From Scytolyngbya sp. HA4215-MV1 (GTDB lineage: Bacteria > Cyanobacteriota > Cyanobacteriia > Leptolyngbyales > Leptolyngbyaceae): 64,000 nucleotides of DNA. The stretch covers positions 331,408-395,407 of the forward strand of contig JAHHIA010000006.1 in the NCBI GenBank assembly GCA_019359045.1. The letters are read 5' to 3'. Every line of letters starts with the position of its first letter. The first letter of the stretch is position 1. A program made the translations under genes and the position numbers. Below are positions 47,201 through 57,442 of the stretch, piece after piece. Below the pieces are notes generated by a model, which had not been told where the DNA came from, did not search any database, and saw only the letters and a program-made list of their open reading frames with translations.

Positions 47201-49750
47201 TCAAGTCGTGCCCAAATGTAGTGGAATAACGTTGACAATTTGCTCACTGGCGGGCAATTTGAGCAGGCGGTCGCCTGCCCCATCTCGCCCTTCAAGGGGC
47301 ACAGAATTCAGATTGACCCGTGCCATATGATTCTCACTGGTCAATAGAATGACTTCCGCATCGAATGGCGTGGCAATCATTGCTGCCAACGTATCTGACT
47401 TGGTTCTAAACTGAAAGGCTTGGGTGCCTAGTTCACCCAAATTTGCTAGACGGAGTGCACTGACCGCCATTCGTTTGGCATAGCCTTTGGCAGAAACCAG
47501 CAATAGATCCCCGTCCTCTGGCAATGTGGCACACCCCACGATCGTTTCTTGCTTACGGATTCTCATACCATAGCTCCCCTGAGCTGTGCGGCTCGAAAGC
47601 GGCATCAAGTCATCATTAATTTCCGATCGCAACAAGCGCCCACTGGATGCCGCCAGCACAATTTGTTCTCCTGCCTGAGTCAGATTGGCATAGAGCAAGC
47701 TATCTTCCTCTTTAAGCTTGAGGGCAGTTAAACCTCGAGCTGTCATGTTGGTGAAATCTGAGACCGGCAGTCGTTTAATCCGCCCTTCTTGGGTAAGCAA
47801 AACTAAGTCCAGATCTTCAAAATCTTCTGGCAAGATAAACTGGTTGATGAATGTCTCTTCCACATTCTGTGCCGCAGTCGGCAAGAGGGTGATCAAAGGA
47901 GTCCCTCGGGCGGTGCGTCCAGAAGCTTGGGGTAATTCACCAACTCCGACAGAATACGCTTTGCCGCTGCGAGTCAAGACAATCATTTCTTGCAACGTAT
48001 CGGCAAACTGGACCTCAGTCACAAAGTCGTCGATATCTTCCAGCACGCGATCGGGCTTGTCGTTGTTGCGATTACGGTTTTGTCGTTCAAAGCTCTTGGG
48101 AGTCAAACGCCGCACATAGCCTCGCTGCGTCAATTCAATGACCGTTTCTTCAGCCATTTCTTCTTCTTCGAGCAAGCGTGAGGCAGGGTCGTTCGTCTCT
48201 CCATTGGGAGCGCTGGATTCTACCTCGCTCGCGGCTGAGGATTGACTACCATTGCCAATGAGGCGGGTGCGCCGATCGTCACCAAATTTTTTCTTTAATG
48301 CCCGCAAATCTTTTTTAAAGGCTTTCAGCAATTCACGTCGATCGTTGAGCAGTTTTCTCAACTCCTGCATCCGAACTGTGAGTTCATTAAACTCGTTCTG
48401 GAGATTTTGCCGTTCCAATCCCGTCAGACGACGCAGGGGCATAGCAAGAATGGCATCTGCCTGGCGATCGCTAAACTCGAACCGGGATTGAAAAGTTGCC
48501 TTGGCAGTACTGCCATCCGGCGCATTCCGCAAAATCTCAATGATTTCATCCAGATTTGCCAACGCAGTGAGCAGCCCCTCGACCAGATGAGCACGGCTTT
48601 CTGCCTGCTCCAGATCATGGGTATAGCGACGAGTCAGCGTGTGTTCGCGAAAATTGATGAACTGCTGCATCATCTCTCGCAGCGACATCTGGCGGGGCTG
48701 CCGATCGGCCAGCGCCAGCATAATCACCCCAAAGTTTGATTGCAACGCAGTTTGTCGATAGAGATCGTTGAGAATCTTGTGGGGATTGCTTTCACGCTTC
48801 AATTCAATCACCACCCGAATGCCATCGCGATCGCTCTCATCACGAATATCCGCAATGCCATCCATCTTGCCGTTGGTGACTAATTCTGCCACTTTCTCAA
48901 TCCAGGCAGCTTTGTTCACCTGATAGGGCAACTCGGTCACCACGATCGCCATCCGTCGATGCCGCCCTCGCCCCAGTTGAATTTCCTCAATCTGGGCAAC
49001 TCCCCGCATGGGAATGCTGCCTCTCCCGGTTGCGTATGCTTCACGGATGCCCTCTGTGCCTAAAATTTCTCCGCCCGTGGGAAAATCAGGTCCCGGAATC
49101 AACTCCAGCAGACGATCGTCTGTCAAATTGGGATTATCGATCAGCGCAATCAGCCCATCTACCACTTCACCCAGATTATGTGGCGGGATATTTGTCGCCA
49201 TCCCTACCGCAATCCCCGAACTGCCATTTAGCAACAAAAATGGCAATTGCGCCGGGAGCACGGTTGGCTCCTGCTGAGAATTGTCAAAGTTTCCAATAAA
49301 ATCAACAGTCGCTTCCCCAATCTCTGCCAGCAAAGCTTCGTTGCCTACTGCGGCTAACCGAGTCTCGGTATATCGCATTGCTGCCGGGGGATCATTATCC
49401 ACCGACCCAAAATTGCCATGTCCCGCCAGCACTGGATAGCGACTGGAAAAATCTTGCACCATGCGCACCAGGGCATCGTAAACTGCCTGGTCACCATGAG
49501 GGTGGTACTTACCCAACACATCCCCCACTACCCGCGCACACTTACGGTAAGGACGGTCTGGGGTCAACCCCAGTTCATGCATCGCGTATAAGATTCGTCG
49601 ATGAACTGGCTTCAGTCCATCTCGGACATCGGGCAAAGCGCGCCCGACGATCACACTCATGGCATATTCAAGATAGGACTGTTGCATCTCGGTGTGCAAG
49701 GCGGTCGTAATGACCTGTCCTCCTGAGAGCATATTTAACTGCTTAGCCAT
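47201..49750 (-). CDS. gyrA: DNA gyrase/topoisomerase IV subunit A
   Basis: The product is 849 residues, a complete type IIA topoisomerase A subunit, which cuts and rejoins DNA as a tetramer with GyrB. The catalytic Tyr127 lies in AAMRYTET, and the winged-helix segment is [15 protein letters not shown]. The C-terminal part carries six blades of a beta-pinwheel (e.g. [38 protein letters not shown]). The usual GyrA box QRRGGKG is not seen; GRTARGTPL and MTARGLTAL are at similar spots, so gyrase (negative supercoiling) versus ParC (decatenation) is uncertain. Residue 88, equivalent to E. coli Ser83, is Gln. It converges on the giant kinase and diverges from a CheY-like gene. Confidence 0.92.
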   Translation of the reverse strand: MAKQLNMLSGGQVITTALHTEMQQSYLEYAMSVIVGRALPDVRDGLKPVHRRILYAMHELGLTPDRPYRKCARVVGDVLGKYHPHGDQAVYDALVRMVQDFSSRYPVLAGHGNFGSVDNDPPAAMRYTETRLAAVGNEALLAEIGEATVDFIGNFDNSQQEPTVLPAQLPFLLLNGSSGIAVGMATNIPPHNLGEVVDGLIALIDNPNLTDDRLLELIPGPDFPTGGEILGTEGIREAYATGRGSIPMRGVAQIEEIQLGRGRHRRMAIVVTELPYQVNKAAWIEKVAELVTNGKMDGIADIRDESDRDGIRVVIELKRESNPHKILNDLYRQTALQSNFGVIMLALADRQPRQMSLREMMQQFINFREHTLTRRYTHDLEQAESRAHLVEGLLTALANLDEIIEILRNAPDGSTAKATFQSRFEFSDRQADAILAMPLRRLTGLERQNLQNEFNELTVRMQELRKLLNDRRELLKAFKKDLRALKKKFGDDRRTRLIGNGSQSSAASEVESSAPNGETNDPASRLLEEEEMAEETVIELTQRGYVRRLTPKSFERQNRNRNNDKPDRVLEDIDDFVTEVQFADTLQEMIVLTRSGKAYSVGVGELPQASGRTARGTPLITLLPTAAQNVEETFINQFILPEDFEDLDLVLLTQEGRIKRLPVSDFTNMTARGLTALKLKEEDSLLYANLTQAGEQIVLAASSGRLLRSEINDDLMPLSSRTAQGSYGMRIRKQETIVGCATLPEDGDLLLVSAKGYAKRMAVSALRLANLGELGTQAFQFRTKSDTLAAMIATPFDAEVILLTSENHMARVNLNSVPLEGRDGAGDRLLKLPASEQIVNVIPLHLGTT

Positions 49751-49907
49751 AAGCGTTATATCCTACTTCTGAGTTCACAAAAGCTTCCTGCTAATTTGAC
49801 TTGGATCACGAATAGCATAGTGGAGATTTCTAAATTTCTTTCCACCGCACGATCAAACGAAGGCTTGTAGACTACCTCACTCTGGAGCAAACAAAAAGGG
49901 AAACACC

Positions 49908-50306
49908 ATGAAAACGGTTCTAATTGTGGAAGACGACCTCATTAATGCTCGTGTGTTTTCCAAAATTCTGACCAAACGGGGTGGCTTGGCAGTAAAACAC
50001 ACGGAGAATGTTGAAGAAGTCATGCAAATTGCCCAGGCAGGGGAAGTCGATATCATTCTGATGGATGTGTCTTTATCTCGCAGTGTCTATCAGGGCAAGG
50101 CGGTAGACGGTATCAAGATTACCCAAATGCTGAAAAATGACCCGAAGACGGCTCAATTGCCCATTATTTTGGTCACTGCTCATGCGATGGAAGGCGATCG
50201 CGAGAGCTTTCTGAAGCAAAGTGGGGCAGATGGTTACATCTCCAAACCGGTGGTCGATCACCAGCTGTTTATCGACCAGATTATGGCACTGATGCCCACC
50301 AACTAA
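49908..50306 (+). CDS. CheY/DivK-like single-domain response regulator
   Basis: The product is 132 residues, REC only. Acidic pair EDD (8-10), phospho-acceptor Asp53 (IILMDVSLS), Thr in LVTAHAM and Lys in ISKP. After the Asp there is a longer loop (SRSVYQGKAVDGIK) than in CheY, as in DivK-like proteins of cyanobacteria. The ribosome site AAAGGGAAA lies nine bases before the ATG. With no output domain it must act by protein contact; its kinase is not identified. gyrA diverges from it across 157 bases. Confidence 0.9.
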   Translation: MKTVLIVEDDLINARVFSKILTKRGGLAVKHTENVEEVMQIAQAGEVDIILMDVSLSRSVYQGKAVDGIKITQMLKNDPKTAQLPIILVTAHAMEGDRESFLKQSGADGYISKPVVDHQLFIDQIMALMPTN

Positions 50307-51053
50307 GAAAAGTTTTTGCATGGGGATTGCGATGAATGGGAGCGAGAATCGCTGCCAGCTCATTGATCTGAATCAACTCCCTGTCAAGGATTCATTTATA
50401 GAGAAAGGTGCATCTAGCATTTGGGGATGGCGTTGACACTGACGCGGAGAACAGAAAATGCGGAAAATTAGCAAGTCTAATGAAAATTCCCGCGTCTCCG
50501 TGTCCCATGCCCCCATGTCAGCTTGTTCTAACGATTTAGAAATATCTTCATAGAGAAGTTTTTGGCATTCGCTTGTTGGGGACAAAAACCCGCCCAAGTT
50601 TTTAGCAACCTCTTGCTCAAATTTGCTAAGGCACCTGATTCACTAAGTACACAAGTACTATGATAAAAGCACTTTAGCAAGAAAAGAGAATTTCAATTCG
50701 TGAATCTTTATCAGGAGGCGAGGACAGCAGCGCGCAGAGATGACTTTCTGGATAACCACTTTCCAGATAATGATTGAAAAAAAAGAGAGGGGCACGGTAG
50801 ACCGCGCCCCTAAGTAGGTTCAAGCTCTCACTAAGAAATAATTGCACTCCCCAATCACGCATTCGTTCGAGTGCATGATTGAACCGAAGAAACGTGCTAT
50901 TAATTACCCCAGCCTTCCCTCCAGCCATGACACTGAGTACGCTCTCAGAATTCTATGCCTTGAGACATGACTCCGATCTTTACTGCAGGCTTGAAGCCTT
51001 CCACAAGCTGATAGTGGAAAGATGACATGAGCAGAAGGTGGAGAGTCCCAGAC
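50307..51053. other. Intergenic stretch with a GC-rich hairpin
   Basis: No supported gene. A GC-rich palindrome at 50788-50811 (AGGGGCACGGT with ACCGCGCCCCT, 10 of 11 pairs, 2-base loop) resembles a small repetitive element common in cyanobacteria. It may end a transcript or simply be a dispersed repeat. Other frames here show no family features. Confidence 0.5.
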
Positions 51054-51170
51054 TCAACCTTTTGAGAGGAAGTCCAATCCTTGCTTCAGAGCAATTTGCC
51101 CAATATTGTAAGCAACCCAGCCCAAAGCCAGAATCAGTGGGAAGAACACGATGAGCAAGCGCCAGTCCAT
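51054..51170 (-). CDS. psbY: Photosystem II protein PsbY
   Basis: The product is 38 residues: MDWRLLIVFFPLILALGW starts a single membrane helix, followed by VAYNIGQIALKQ and a short tail. PsbY is a peripheral one-helix subunit near cytochrome b559 of photosystem II. The MDWR start and the following hydrophobic segment match cyanobacterial PsbY. A much longer frame (to 51365) is open on the same strand, but AAGGAG lies seven bases before the ATG at 51170, which marks the real start. It has no apparent operon partner. Confidence 0.88.
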   Translation of the reverse strand: MDWRLLIVFFPLILALGWVAYNIGQIALKQGLDFLSKG

Positions 51171-51508
51171 ACTCTCACTCCTTGTTAAAGATTTTTGAAT
51201 AGTTCTCATACTATTTTTAACCGAATCCGGTTGGTTTTCATAGGGGCTAGGCATGTTTTCTATAAAGAAGTTTGATTCCTTCGGGGAACCCTCCTTTCTG
51301 ATACGGTTTGCGCCAATGTTACAAAGCTTGGACTTGCCTACACTGAATACATGAACTGAAGACATGGCTGCGCCTGGAGTTCTGTCCCCCTTTGCAAACC
51401 ACTGATTAAAAATGGATTGGGTTGCTTAGGTAATAGGTGAATGTGGACGATCGACACAAACGCAGCAAAACTTTAGAACTCTCTCAGAAATTCAAGAGGT
51501 CACAGATC
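51171..51508. other. Intergenic stretch between psbY and hsp20
   Basis: These divergent leaders contain the psbY ribosome site and presumably both promoters. No CIRCE-type inverted repeat (TTAGCACTC...GAGTGCTAA) was seen ahead of the heat-shock gene. No hairpin of note was found. Confidence 0.4.
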
Positions 51509-51988
51509 ATGGCACACATCCGTTTGCAACCCTGGTACGAACTCGATACGTTCCGCCGTCAGATGGATCAACTTCTGGATGAGGTGGCGATCGCAAGTCG
51601 AGACTCGTTGAGCCGGTTCCGAGAAACAGCAACCGCTTGGGCACCCGCGGTGGAACTGAAGGGCACTGATACCGAATTTGTATTACAAGTCCAACTTCCC
51701 GGCATTGCTCCCAATGAACTTGACATTCAAGTTGGGCGAGAAGCCGTTTCCATTGCTGGTGAAACTCGCCCTGAGCCAGTCGCCGAGGAAAGTGGTTTCT
51801 TCCGCACCGAGTTTCGCTATGGCAAATTTTATCGAGTTGTCTCTCTGCCTGCTGCAGTGCAAAACGACCAGGTCAAAGCCGAGTTCAAAGACGGGATTTT
51901 GACCCTCACTTTGCCGCGCTTTGAGGCAGCCCGCCCCAAAGTGGTAAAAGTGAAACTTGGTGAAACGCAAGACGACAGCCAAGCGTGA
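51509..51988 (+). CDS. Small heat-shock protein Hsp20 (alpha-crystallin)
   Basis: The product is 159 residues. N-terminal arm (IRLQPWYELDTFRRQMDQL), alpha-crystallin domain (~48-140: AWAPAVELKGTDTEFVLQVQLPGI, FFRTEFRYGKFYRVVSLP, VKAEFKDGILTLTLPR) and a short C-tail. It binds unfolded proteins as an ATP-independent holdase, and can bind membranes in cyanobacteria. The ATG at 51509 has AAGAGGT upstream and matches the family start; 24 upstream codons do not. dnaK follows 372 bases later on the same strand, so both may respond to heat. Confidence 0.92.
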   Translation: MAHIRLQPWYELDTFRRQMDQLLDEVAIASRDSLSRFRETATAWAPAVELKGTDTEFVLQVQLPGIAPNELDIQVGREAVSIAGETRPEPVAEESGFFRTEFRYGKFYRVVSLPAAVQNDQVKAEFKDGILTLTLPRFEAARPKVVKVKLGETQDDSQA

Positions 51989-52360
51989 GCCGATCCAACC
52001 GCCCTACCTTTTGTTCGGTAAATACGCCTTCATCAGAAAGGCGACCGCGATCAGTATAGAGGGTAGGAGATTTAACGGTTTGCTCTGGCAGTACTCCCAT
52101 GTCCAGGAATTGCATCCACCGCGAATTAATCGGGTCTGCGCGTTTGATACATGGATATGACGATAGAGCCGCACCGACTGTCGATCGTGATTGGCAACGG
52201 TTACGGCTCGAATTTTTCCCTTCCACCTGGCTATTGAACAGCCAGCTGCTGCCAACCCGATCGAACTGGTCAACGTGAGTCAGCTTTTGACGCTGCAACT
52301 TGCCAGATCTCTGGGAGCAGTTACTAGTCGCTATTTTATTGATGGAGCTGAAGCACCCCT
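51989..52360. other. Leader region of dnaK
   Basis: No supported gene; the frames here (e.g. 52004-52273 on the minus strand) look like shadows. The region probably carries the dnaK promoter and a long 5' leader. No CIRCE element is visible. Confidence 0.4.
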
Positions 52361-54280
52361 ATGGCAAAAGTTGTTGGAATTGATTTGGGTACGACCAACT
52401 CGTGTGTCGCGGTGATGGAGGGTGGAAAGCCCACCGTTATCGCCAACGCGGAAGGTTTCCGCACGACCCCGTCGGTGGTCGCTTTTGCAAAAAATGGCGA
52501 TCGGCTGGTCGGGCAAATTGCGAAACGTCAGGCAGTGATGAACCCAGAAAACACGTTTTACTCTGTAAAGCGTTTTATTGGTCGTCGATTTGACGAAATT
52601 ACCCACGAAGCAACCGAAGTTGCTTACAAAGTTTTGAATGTCAATGGCAACGTGAAACTCGATTGCCCCGCAGCAGGCAAGCAATTTGCGCCGGAAGAAA
52701 TTTCTGCCCAAGTTTTGCGTAAACTGATTGACGATGCTAGCAAATACCTGGGTGAAACGGTTACTCAGGCTGTGGTTACGGTTCCTGCCTACTTCAATGA
52801 CTCCCAGCGTCAGGCAACCAAAGATGCAGGCAAAATTGCCGGCGTTGAAGTGCTACGGATTATCAATGAGCCAACCGCTGCCTCGCTAGCGTATGGTCTG
52901 GATAAGAAGAGTAACGAAACCATCATTGTGTTTGACTTGGGGGGTGGAACCTTCGACGTTTCTATCCTAGAAGTGGGCGATGGCGTGTTTGAAGTGCTCG
53001 CAACCTCAGGGGATACCCACCTAGGCGGTGATGACTTCGACAAAAAAATCGTGGACTACCTGGCAGAACAATTTAAGAAAGCCGAAGGCATTGACCTCCG
53101 CAAAGATAAACAAGCCCTGCAACGTCTGACTGAGGCGGCTGAAAAGGCGAAGATTGAATTGTCCAGTGTGCAGCAAGCAGAAGTGAACCTGCCCTTCATT
53201 ACGGCAACACAGGATGGGCCCAAGCACTTGGATATGACGTTGACTCGGCGTCAGTTTGAGGAACTCTGTTCTGATTTGATCGATCGCTGCCGCATTCCGG
53301 TTGAAAATGCCCTACGCGATGCCAAAGTTGACAAGAGCGGCATTGATGAAGTGGTGTTGGTGGGTGGTTCTACCCGGATTCCAGCTGTGCAAGAACTGGT
53401 TAAGCGGGTACTGGGCAAAGACCCTAACCAAACCGTCAACCCAGATGAAGTGGTCGCTGTCGGAGCTGCGGTTCAGGCTGGCGTCCTGGCAGGCGAAGTG
53501 AAAGATATTCTGCTGCTGGATGTCACCCCACTGTCCCTGGGTGTAGAAACCCTAGGCGGTGTCATGACCAAAATTATTCCTCGCAACACTACTGTTCCGA
53601 CCAAAAAATCCGAAGTCTTCTCGACAGCGGTAGATGGTCAAAGCAATGTGGAAATCCATGTACTACAGGGTGAGCGGGAACTGGCAAACGATAACAAGAG
53701 CCTGGGTACTTTCCGTTTGGATGGCATCCCGCCGGCTCCCCGAGGCGTTCCTCAAATTGAAGTCACTTTCGACATTGACGCTAACGGTATCCTGACGGTT
53801 TATGCCAAAGACAAAGGCACGAGCAAGGAGCAGTCAATCAGCATTACGGGTGCCTCGACCCTACCCAAGGATGATGTTGAACGGATGGTTCGCGAAGCAG
53901 AACAAAACGCGGCTGCGGATAAAGAGCGCCGTGAGCGAATTGATCTGAAGAACCAGGCAGATTCATTGGCATACCAGGCTGAGAAACAAATTAGCGAGTT
54001 GGGCGATAAGGTTCCCGCTGCTGATAAGACTAAGGTGGAAGGTCTCGTTAAAGATTTGAAAGAGGCGATCGCAAAAGACGATTTCGACAATATCAAATCG
54101 TTGACGACGGACCTCCAGCAAGCCCTTTATGGCATCACTACCAACTTGTATCAGCAAGCAGGTGGTGCAGCTCCAGGACCAAGTGGTCCTACTGATGAGG
54201 GTGGAAGCACTGGAGGGACTACTGGCTCCTCAGGCAGCGGCGATGATGTGATTGATGCTGAATTCTCGGAAACGAAGTAA
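52361..54280 (+). CDS. dnaK: Molecular chaperone DnaK (Hsp70)
   Basis: The product is 639 residues, full length. Nucleotide-binding domain with [66 protein letters not shown] and [17 protein letters not shown]; substrate domain from ~residue 390 ([14 protein letters not shown]); helical lid and a Gly/Ser-rich tail ending in [10 protein letters not shown]. It folds proteins with DnaJ and GrpE, neither of which is nearby. Cyanobacteria have several dnaK copies, and this one has the canonical DnaK2-like length. An hsp20 gene precedes it, and a hairpin terminator follows. Confidence 0.97.
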   Translation: MAKVVGIDLGTTNSCVAVMEGGKPTVIANAEGFRTTPSVVAFAKNGDRLVGQIAKRQAVMNPENTFYSVKRFIGRRFDEITHEATEVAYKVLNVNGNVKLDCPAAGKQFAPEEISAQVLRKLIDDASKYLGETVTQAVVTVPAYFNDSQRQATKDAGKIAGVEVLRIINEPTAASLAYGLDKKSNETIIVFDLGGGTFDVSILEVGDGVFEVLATSGDTHLGGDDFDKKIVDYLAEQFKKAEGIDLRKDKQALQRLTEAAEKAKIELSSVQQAEVNLPFITATQDGPKHLDMTLTRRQFEELCSDLIDRCRIPVENALRDAKVDKSGIDEVVLVGGSTRIPAVQELVKRVLGKDPNQTVNPDEVVAVGAAVQAGVLAGEVKDILLLDVTPLSLGVETLGGVMTKIIPRNTTVPTKKSEVFSTAVDGQSNVEIHVLQGERELANDNKSLGTFRLDGIPPAPRGVPQIEVTFDIDANGILTVYAKDKGTSKEQSISITGASTLPKDDVERMVREAEQNAAADKERRERIDLKNQADSLAYQAEKQISELGDKVPAADKTKVEGLVKDLKEAIAKDDFDNIKSLTTDLQQALYGITTNLYQQAGGAAPGPSGPTDEGGSTGGTTGSSGSGDDVIDAEFSETK

Positions 54281-54441
54281 CCGGACAGAGGCTTCGCATG
54301 TGGGCAGAAATGGTGCTTCCTTAAGGTAAAACCGACCTACCCAATGCCAAGCCCTCCTGTCGAATTAGAGCTGTGACTGAATAAGCTGTCTCAGATGAGG
54401 CGATCGATCACATCAGTGATCTGTATCACCTAGCATTTTGG

Positions 54442-54490
54442 AAAATCGGGTTAATTATCTAGCAAGTGCAGATAGTTGACCCGATTTTTT
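54442..54490 (+). terminator. Rho-independent terminator of dnaK
   Basis: AAAATCGGGT (54442-54451) pairs with ACCCGATTTT (54479-54488), with an inner TATCT/AGATA helix, followed by more T residues. It lies ~160 bases past the dnaK stop. The rest of the 54281-54729 interval shows no gene; it probably carries the promoter of the next regulator. Confidence 0.75.
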
Positions 54491-54729
54491 TGATGGAGAG
54501 GTGTCTTCATCGACTGCTCACCCTAAAAGCATCAAAACTATTTTTCATTAGTCGTATGACTTTAATTTACAAGCATAATGGCTTGGTTTAATAAGGCGTT
54601 TAGCTCAGGTGTTCAGGTTGCGAGGTTTTTTTTACTTTGTTCCTCCATCGTGGCAATCAATTTTTCAAAATGCTTTTCTGAACGGACGATTGCAGTCAGC
54701 TTTGGCGCAGCAATTTCACCTAAGCCTTT

Positions 54730-55191
54730 ATGAACCATGTTCAGCTCGTTAGGCCCATTGAAATTCTCTTGGTTGAAGACTCACCCAGCGATGCCGATCT
54801 GACCTTAGAAACCTTAAGTGCTGCCAAAGTACTCAACAATTTACATGTAGTCGAGGATAGAGCAGAAGCCATGAAATTTCTGTGCTGCCAAGGAACCTAT
54901 CAGGGAGTGCCTTGCCCAGATCTAATCTTGCTTGATCTAAACCTACCGAAAAAGGATGGTCGAGAAGTATTAGCGGAAATCAAAGCTGATCCTCAGCTCA
55001 AAACAATTCCAGTTGTTATTTTGACAACTTCTGCTGCCGAAATTGATATTTTGAAGCCCTCTGAATTGGACGCAAATTGCTATATCACCAAGCCGGTTGC
55101 TTTTGCTGAATTTGTTCATATTATTGAACTAATTGAGTCTTTTTGGTTGGCAGCAGTCAAATGCCTTCTAGTTGTTGAAATGAGTTGCTGA
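54730..55191 (+). CDS. Rcp1-like single-domain response regulator
   Basis: The product is 153 residues, a REC domain of the Rcp1 (phytochrome partner) type. ILLVEDSPSDADLTLETL at the start, phospho-acceptor Asp in ILLDLNLPKKDGREVL, VILTTSA and CYITKPV with the conserved Lys. The last ~25 residues (SFWLAAVKCLLVVEMSC) are unusual and hydrophobic. Rcp1-like regulators accept phosphate from bacteriophytochromes or hybrid kinases. The next gene, 101 bases away on the same strand, encodes a REC-PAS-PAS kinase. Confidence 0.9.
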   Translation: MNHVQLVRPIEILLVEDSPSDADLTLETLSAAKVLNNLHVVEDRAEAMKFLCCQGTYQGVPCPDLILLDLNLPKKDGREVLAEIKADPQLKTIPVVILTTSAAEIDILKPSELDANCYITKPVAFAEFVHIIELIESFWLAAVKCLLVVEMSC

Positions 55192-55292
55192 AATGGCTGT
55201 TTCATCTGCCTCAAAAACTTTCTTATTAGGGAGCTTTGTTAATTTAGCAAACTAGTCGCTATCAGCCCTTCGGAACAATGCATTCCTAATCT

Positions 55293-57191
55293 ATGCCCCA
55301 GACACATCTAAAAATACTACTTTTGGAGGATAATCCTGCAGATGCCGACTTTTTGCAGGAATTATTGTTGATGTCTAGACGACTTCCATTGGATAGTTTG
55401 TGTTGGGAAATTACACCTGTAGAAGCACTCAGTGCTGCTCTGCAAGAAATTCAAGCATATCTCCCAGAATGCCATTTTGATGCCGTATTGTCGGATTTGT
55501 CTTTACCGGATGCATTTGGGTTGGAAGCAGTTACTCAAATTCATCGTTTGGCACCCGATTTGCCGATCGTCGTTTTAACGGGTTTAGACGATGAAGAGGT
55601 TGGTCTAGCAGCGATGCGTCAAGGCGCACAAGATTATTTAGTCAAAGGGCGAATTGATTATCCTTTACTGAGTCGAGCGATTCGCTATGCAATCGAGCGA
55701 TCTCACACTCAGCAAGTGATGCGGCAGCAAACCACTGCAATGGATGCTTGTCGAGAAGGCATTGCCATGCTGAGTGAAAAGGGTGAATATACCTATGTGA
55801 ATCACGCCTACGCCCAAGTTTTTGGTTACAAAACGACCCATGAATTGATGGGCATTCACTGGCACCAACTGTATAGTGAAGCTGAAATTGATCGATTGAC
55901 TCAGATTATCCAGTCAGAAATTCAGCATCAAGGCGACTGGTATGGAGAAGCCATTGGCAAAAAACGCAATGGTAATTCCTTCTATCAAGAACTGTCTCTC
56001 ACGGCTTTGAATACAGGGGGACTCATTTGCACCGTTCGAGATGTCACTGTGCGAAAGTGTGCAGAAGATGCCCTGCGAAATAGTGAGGCTCAATTTCGTA
56101 GCTATTTTGATCTACCGTTGGTGGGAATTGGCATTACTTCCATGGAACTGAAATGGCTGGAAGTGAATGAAACAGTGTGCGAAATGCTGGGCTATTCTCG
56201 CGAAGAACTGCTCCAAATGACTTGGACAGAAGTTACATTTGAAGACGATTTGGAACTTGATTTAGCGTGTTTTAATCGCCTATTGTCAGGTGAAATTTCT
56301 CAATACGCGATCGACAAACGTTACGTTTGTAAAAATGGGACTATTATCCATACCCACTTGGGAGTGGGATGTGTTCGTAATTCAGATGATCAATTTGCTT
56401 ACGCGGTTGCAGTTATCCAAGATATCACTGAGCGCAAACGAGCTGAGGCTGAAATCAACCGAGCATTAGCAAGAGAACGCGAACTAAATCATCTGAAATC
56501 TAGCTTTGTTTCAATGGTTTCTCATGAGTTTCGTACGCCACTTACCACAATTCGAATGTCGTTTGATCTCTTACAAAACTATCATCAAAATTTAAATGAG
56601 GTTAAGCGGGCTGAATACTTTAAGCGGGTAGAAGAAGCGATCGCAAAAATGCTTTATCTGCTCGATGAAATCTTGTTGTTAGGCAAGGCAGAGGGAGGTG
56701 TACTCAGCTATGAACCGGCTCTGATGAATTTGGAAACCTTCTGCCAGGAACTCGTCCGAACCTTGCAGATTAATGCAGGCAATCATCACGAAATTATTTT
56801 CACAACCGACGGACAATTGTCCACTGTGGAAATGGATGAGGTACTGCTACACCACATTTTCAGCAATTTATTAGGCAACGCGGTCAAGTATTCTCCCGCA
56901 GGGGGACAGATTCTGTTTAATCTCAGTTACCAGAGTGGTATGGCAGTTTTTAAAGTCAAAGATGGGGGCATTGGGATTCCCGAAGGCGACCAGGAAGACT
57001 TATTTGCCACTTTTCATCGTGCTAGTAATGTTGGCAAGATCCAGGGCAGCGGGTTAGGTTTGGCGATCGTTAAGAACTGCATCATGCTCCATGGAGGCAA
57101 GATTCACTTGAATAGTGCCCTTGGCGTCGGTTCCACCTTTATTGTTCGCTTACCGATACAACCGGAGGGGAGAGGCATATGGAAAAGATAA
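55293..57191 (+). CDS. Hybrid sensor kinase REC-PAS-PAS-HisKA-HATPase
   Basis: The product is 632 residues. An N-terminal REC domain (1-125; ILLLEDNPADADFLQ, Asp in AVLSDLSLP) precedes two PAS units (~150-255 and ~275-390; DVTVRKCAEDALR and DITERKRAEAEI linkers). HisKA follows with His411 (MVSHEFRTPLTTIR), and the HATPase has NLLGNAVKYSPAG, KDGGIGIP and GSGLGLAIV. REC at the N-terminus suggests it accepts phosphate from another kinase and then controls its own kinase core. It may pair with the Rcp1-like regulator just upstream. The PAS ligands are unknown. Confidence 0.92.
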   Translation: MPQTHLKILLLEDNPADADFLQELLLMSRRLPLDSLCWEITPVEALSAALQEIQAYLPECHFDAVLSDLSLPDAFGLEAVTQIHRLAPDLPIVVLTGLDDEEVGLAAMRQGAQDYLVKGRIDYPLLSRAIRYAIERSHTQQVMRQQTTAMDACREGIAMLSEKGEYTYVNHAYAQVFGYKTTHELMGIHWHQLYSEAEIDRLTQIIQSEIQHQGDWYGEAIGKKRNGNSFYQELSLTALNTGGLICTVRDVTVRKCAEDALRNSEAQFRSYFDLPLVGIGITSMELKWLEVNETVCEMLGYSREELLQMTWTEVTFEDDLELDLACFNRLLSGEISQYAIDKRYVCKNGTIIHTHLGVGCVRNSDDQFAYAVAVIQDITERKRAEAEINRALARERELNHLKSSFVSMVSHEFRTPLTTIRMSFDLLQNYHQNLNEVKRAEYFKRVEEAIAKMLYLLDEILLLGKAEGGVLSYEPALMNLETFCQELVRTLQINAGNHHEIIFTTDGQLSTVEMDEVLLHHIFSNLLGNAVKYSPAGGQILFNLSYQSGMAVFKVKDGGIGIPEGDQEDLFATFHRASNVGKIQGSGLGLAIVKNCIMLHGGKIHLNSALGVGSTFIVRLPIQPEGRGIWKR

Positions 57192-57316
57192 GAGAGGAGT
57201 AATATTAGGACACCGAATTATCGTCTCGTGTCGATAGTTTCGATGTCCAGATATACCGACGCTTTAGAAACCGATCGCGAGATGGATCCCTAGCTGGTCA
57301 GGACAGCACTTTCGAG

Positions 57317-57442
57317 TTAAGGATTAATGATGTGATGGTACATCGCCGCCACTAAAAAATTAATCGATAAAAAGATAATTAGCCCGGTGATCACATCTGA
57401 GGTATGAGGGGTGACGTTGCCAATACTTTTAGTCTTGGTCAT
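57317..57442 (-). CDS. psaX: Photosystem I subunit PsaX-like, 41 residues
   Basis: The frame encodes a 41-residue protein with a polar N-terminus (MTKTKSIGNVTPHTSDV) and one membrane helix (ITGLIIFLSINFLVAAMY), ending HHIINP. The INFLVAA segment followed by an aromatic and a short polar tail matches PsaX, the small one-helix subunit of photosystem I found only in some cyanobacteria. A ribosome site AAGGAG lies 12 bases upstream of the ATG. It stands alone between plus-strand signalling genes. The similarity rests on a short motif, so the identity is likely but not certain. Confidence 0.7.
   Translation of the reverse strand: MTKTKSIGNVTPHTSDVITGLIIFLSINFLVAAMYHHIINP

Noticed and set aside
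50674..50928. 84-residue minus-strand frame
   Set aside because: It crosses the GC-rich palindrome, and its composition looks random.
51989..52360. Heat-shock CIRCE operator before dnaK or hsp20
   Set aside because: The inverted repeat TTAGCACTC...GAGTGCTAA was looked for and not seen in either leader.
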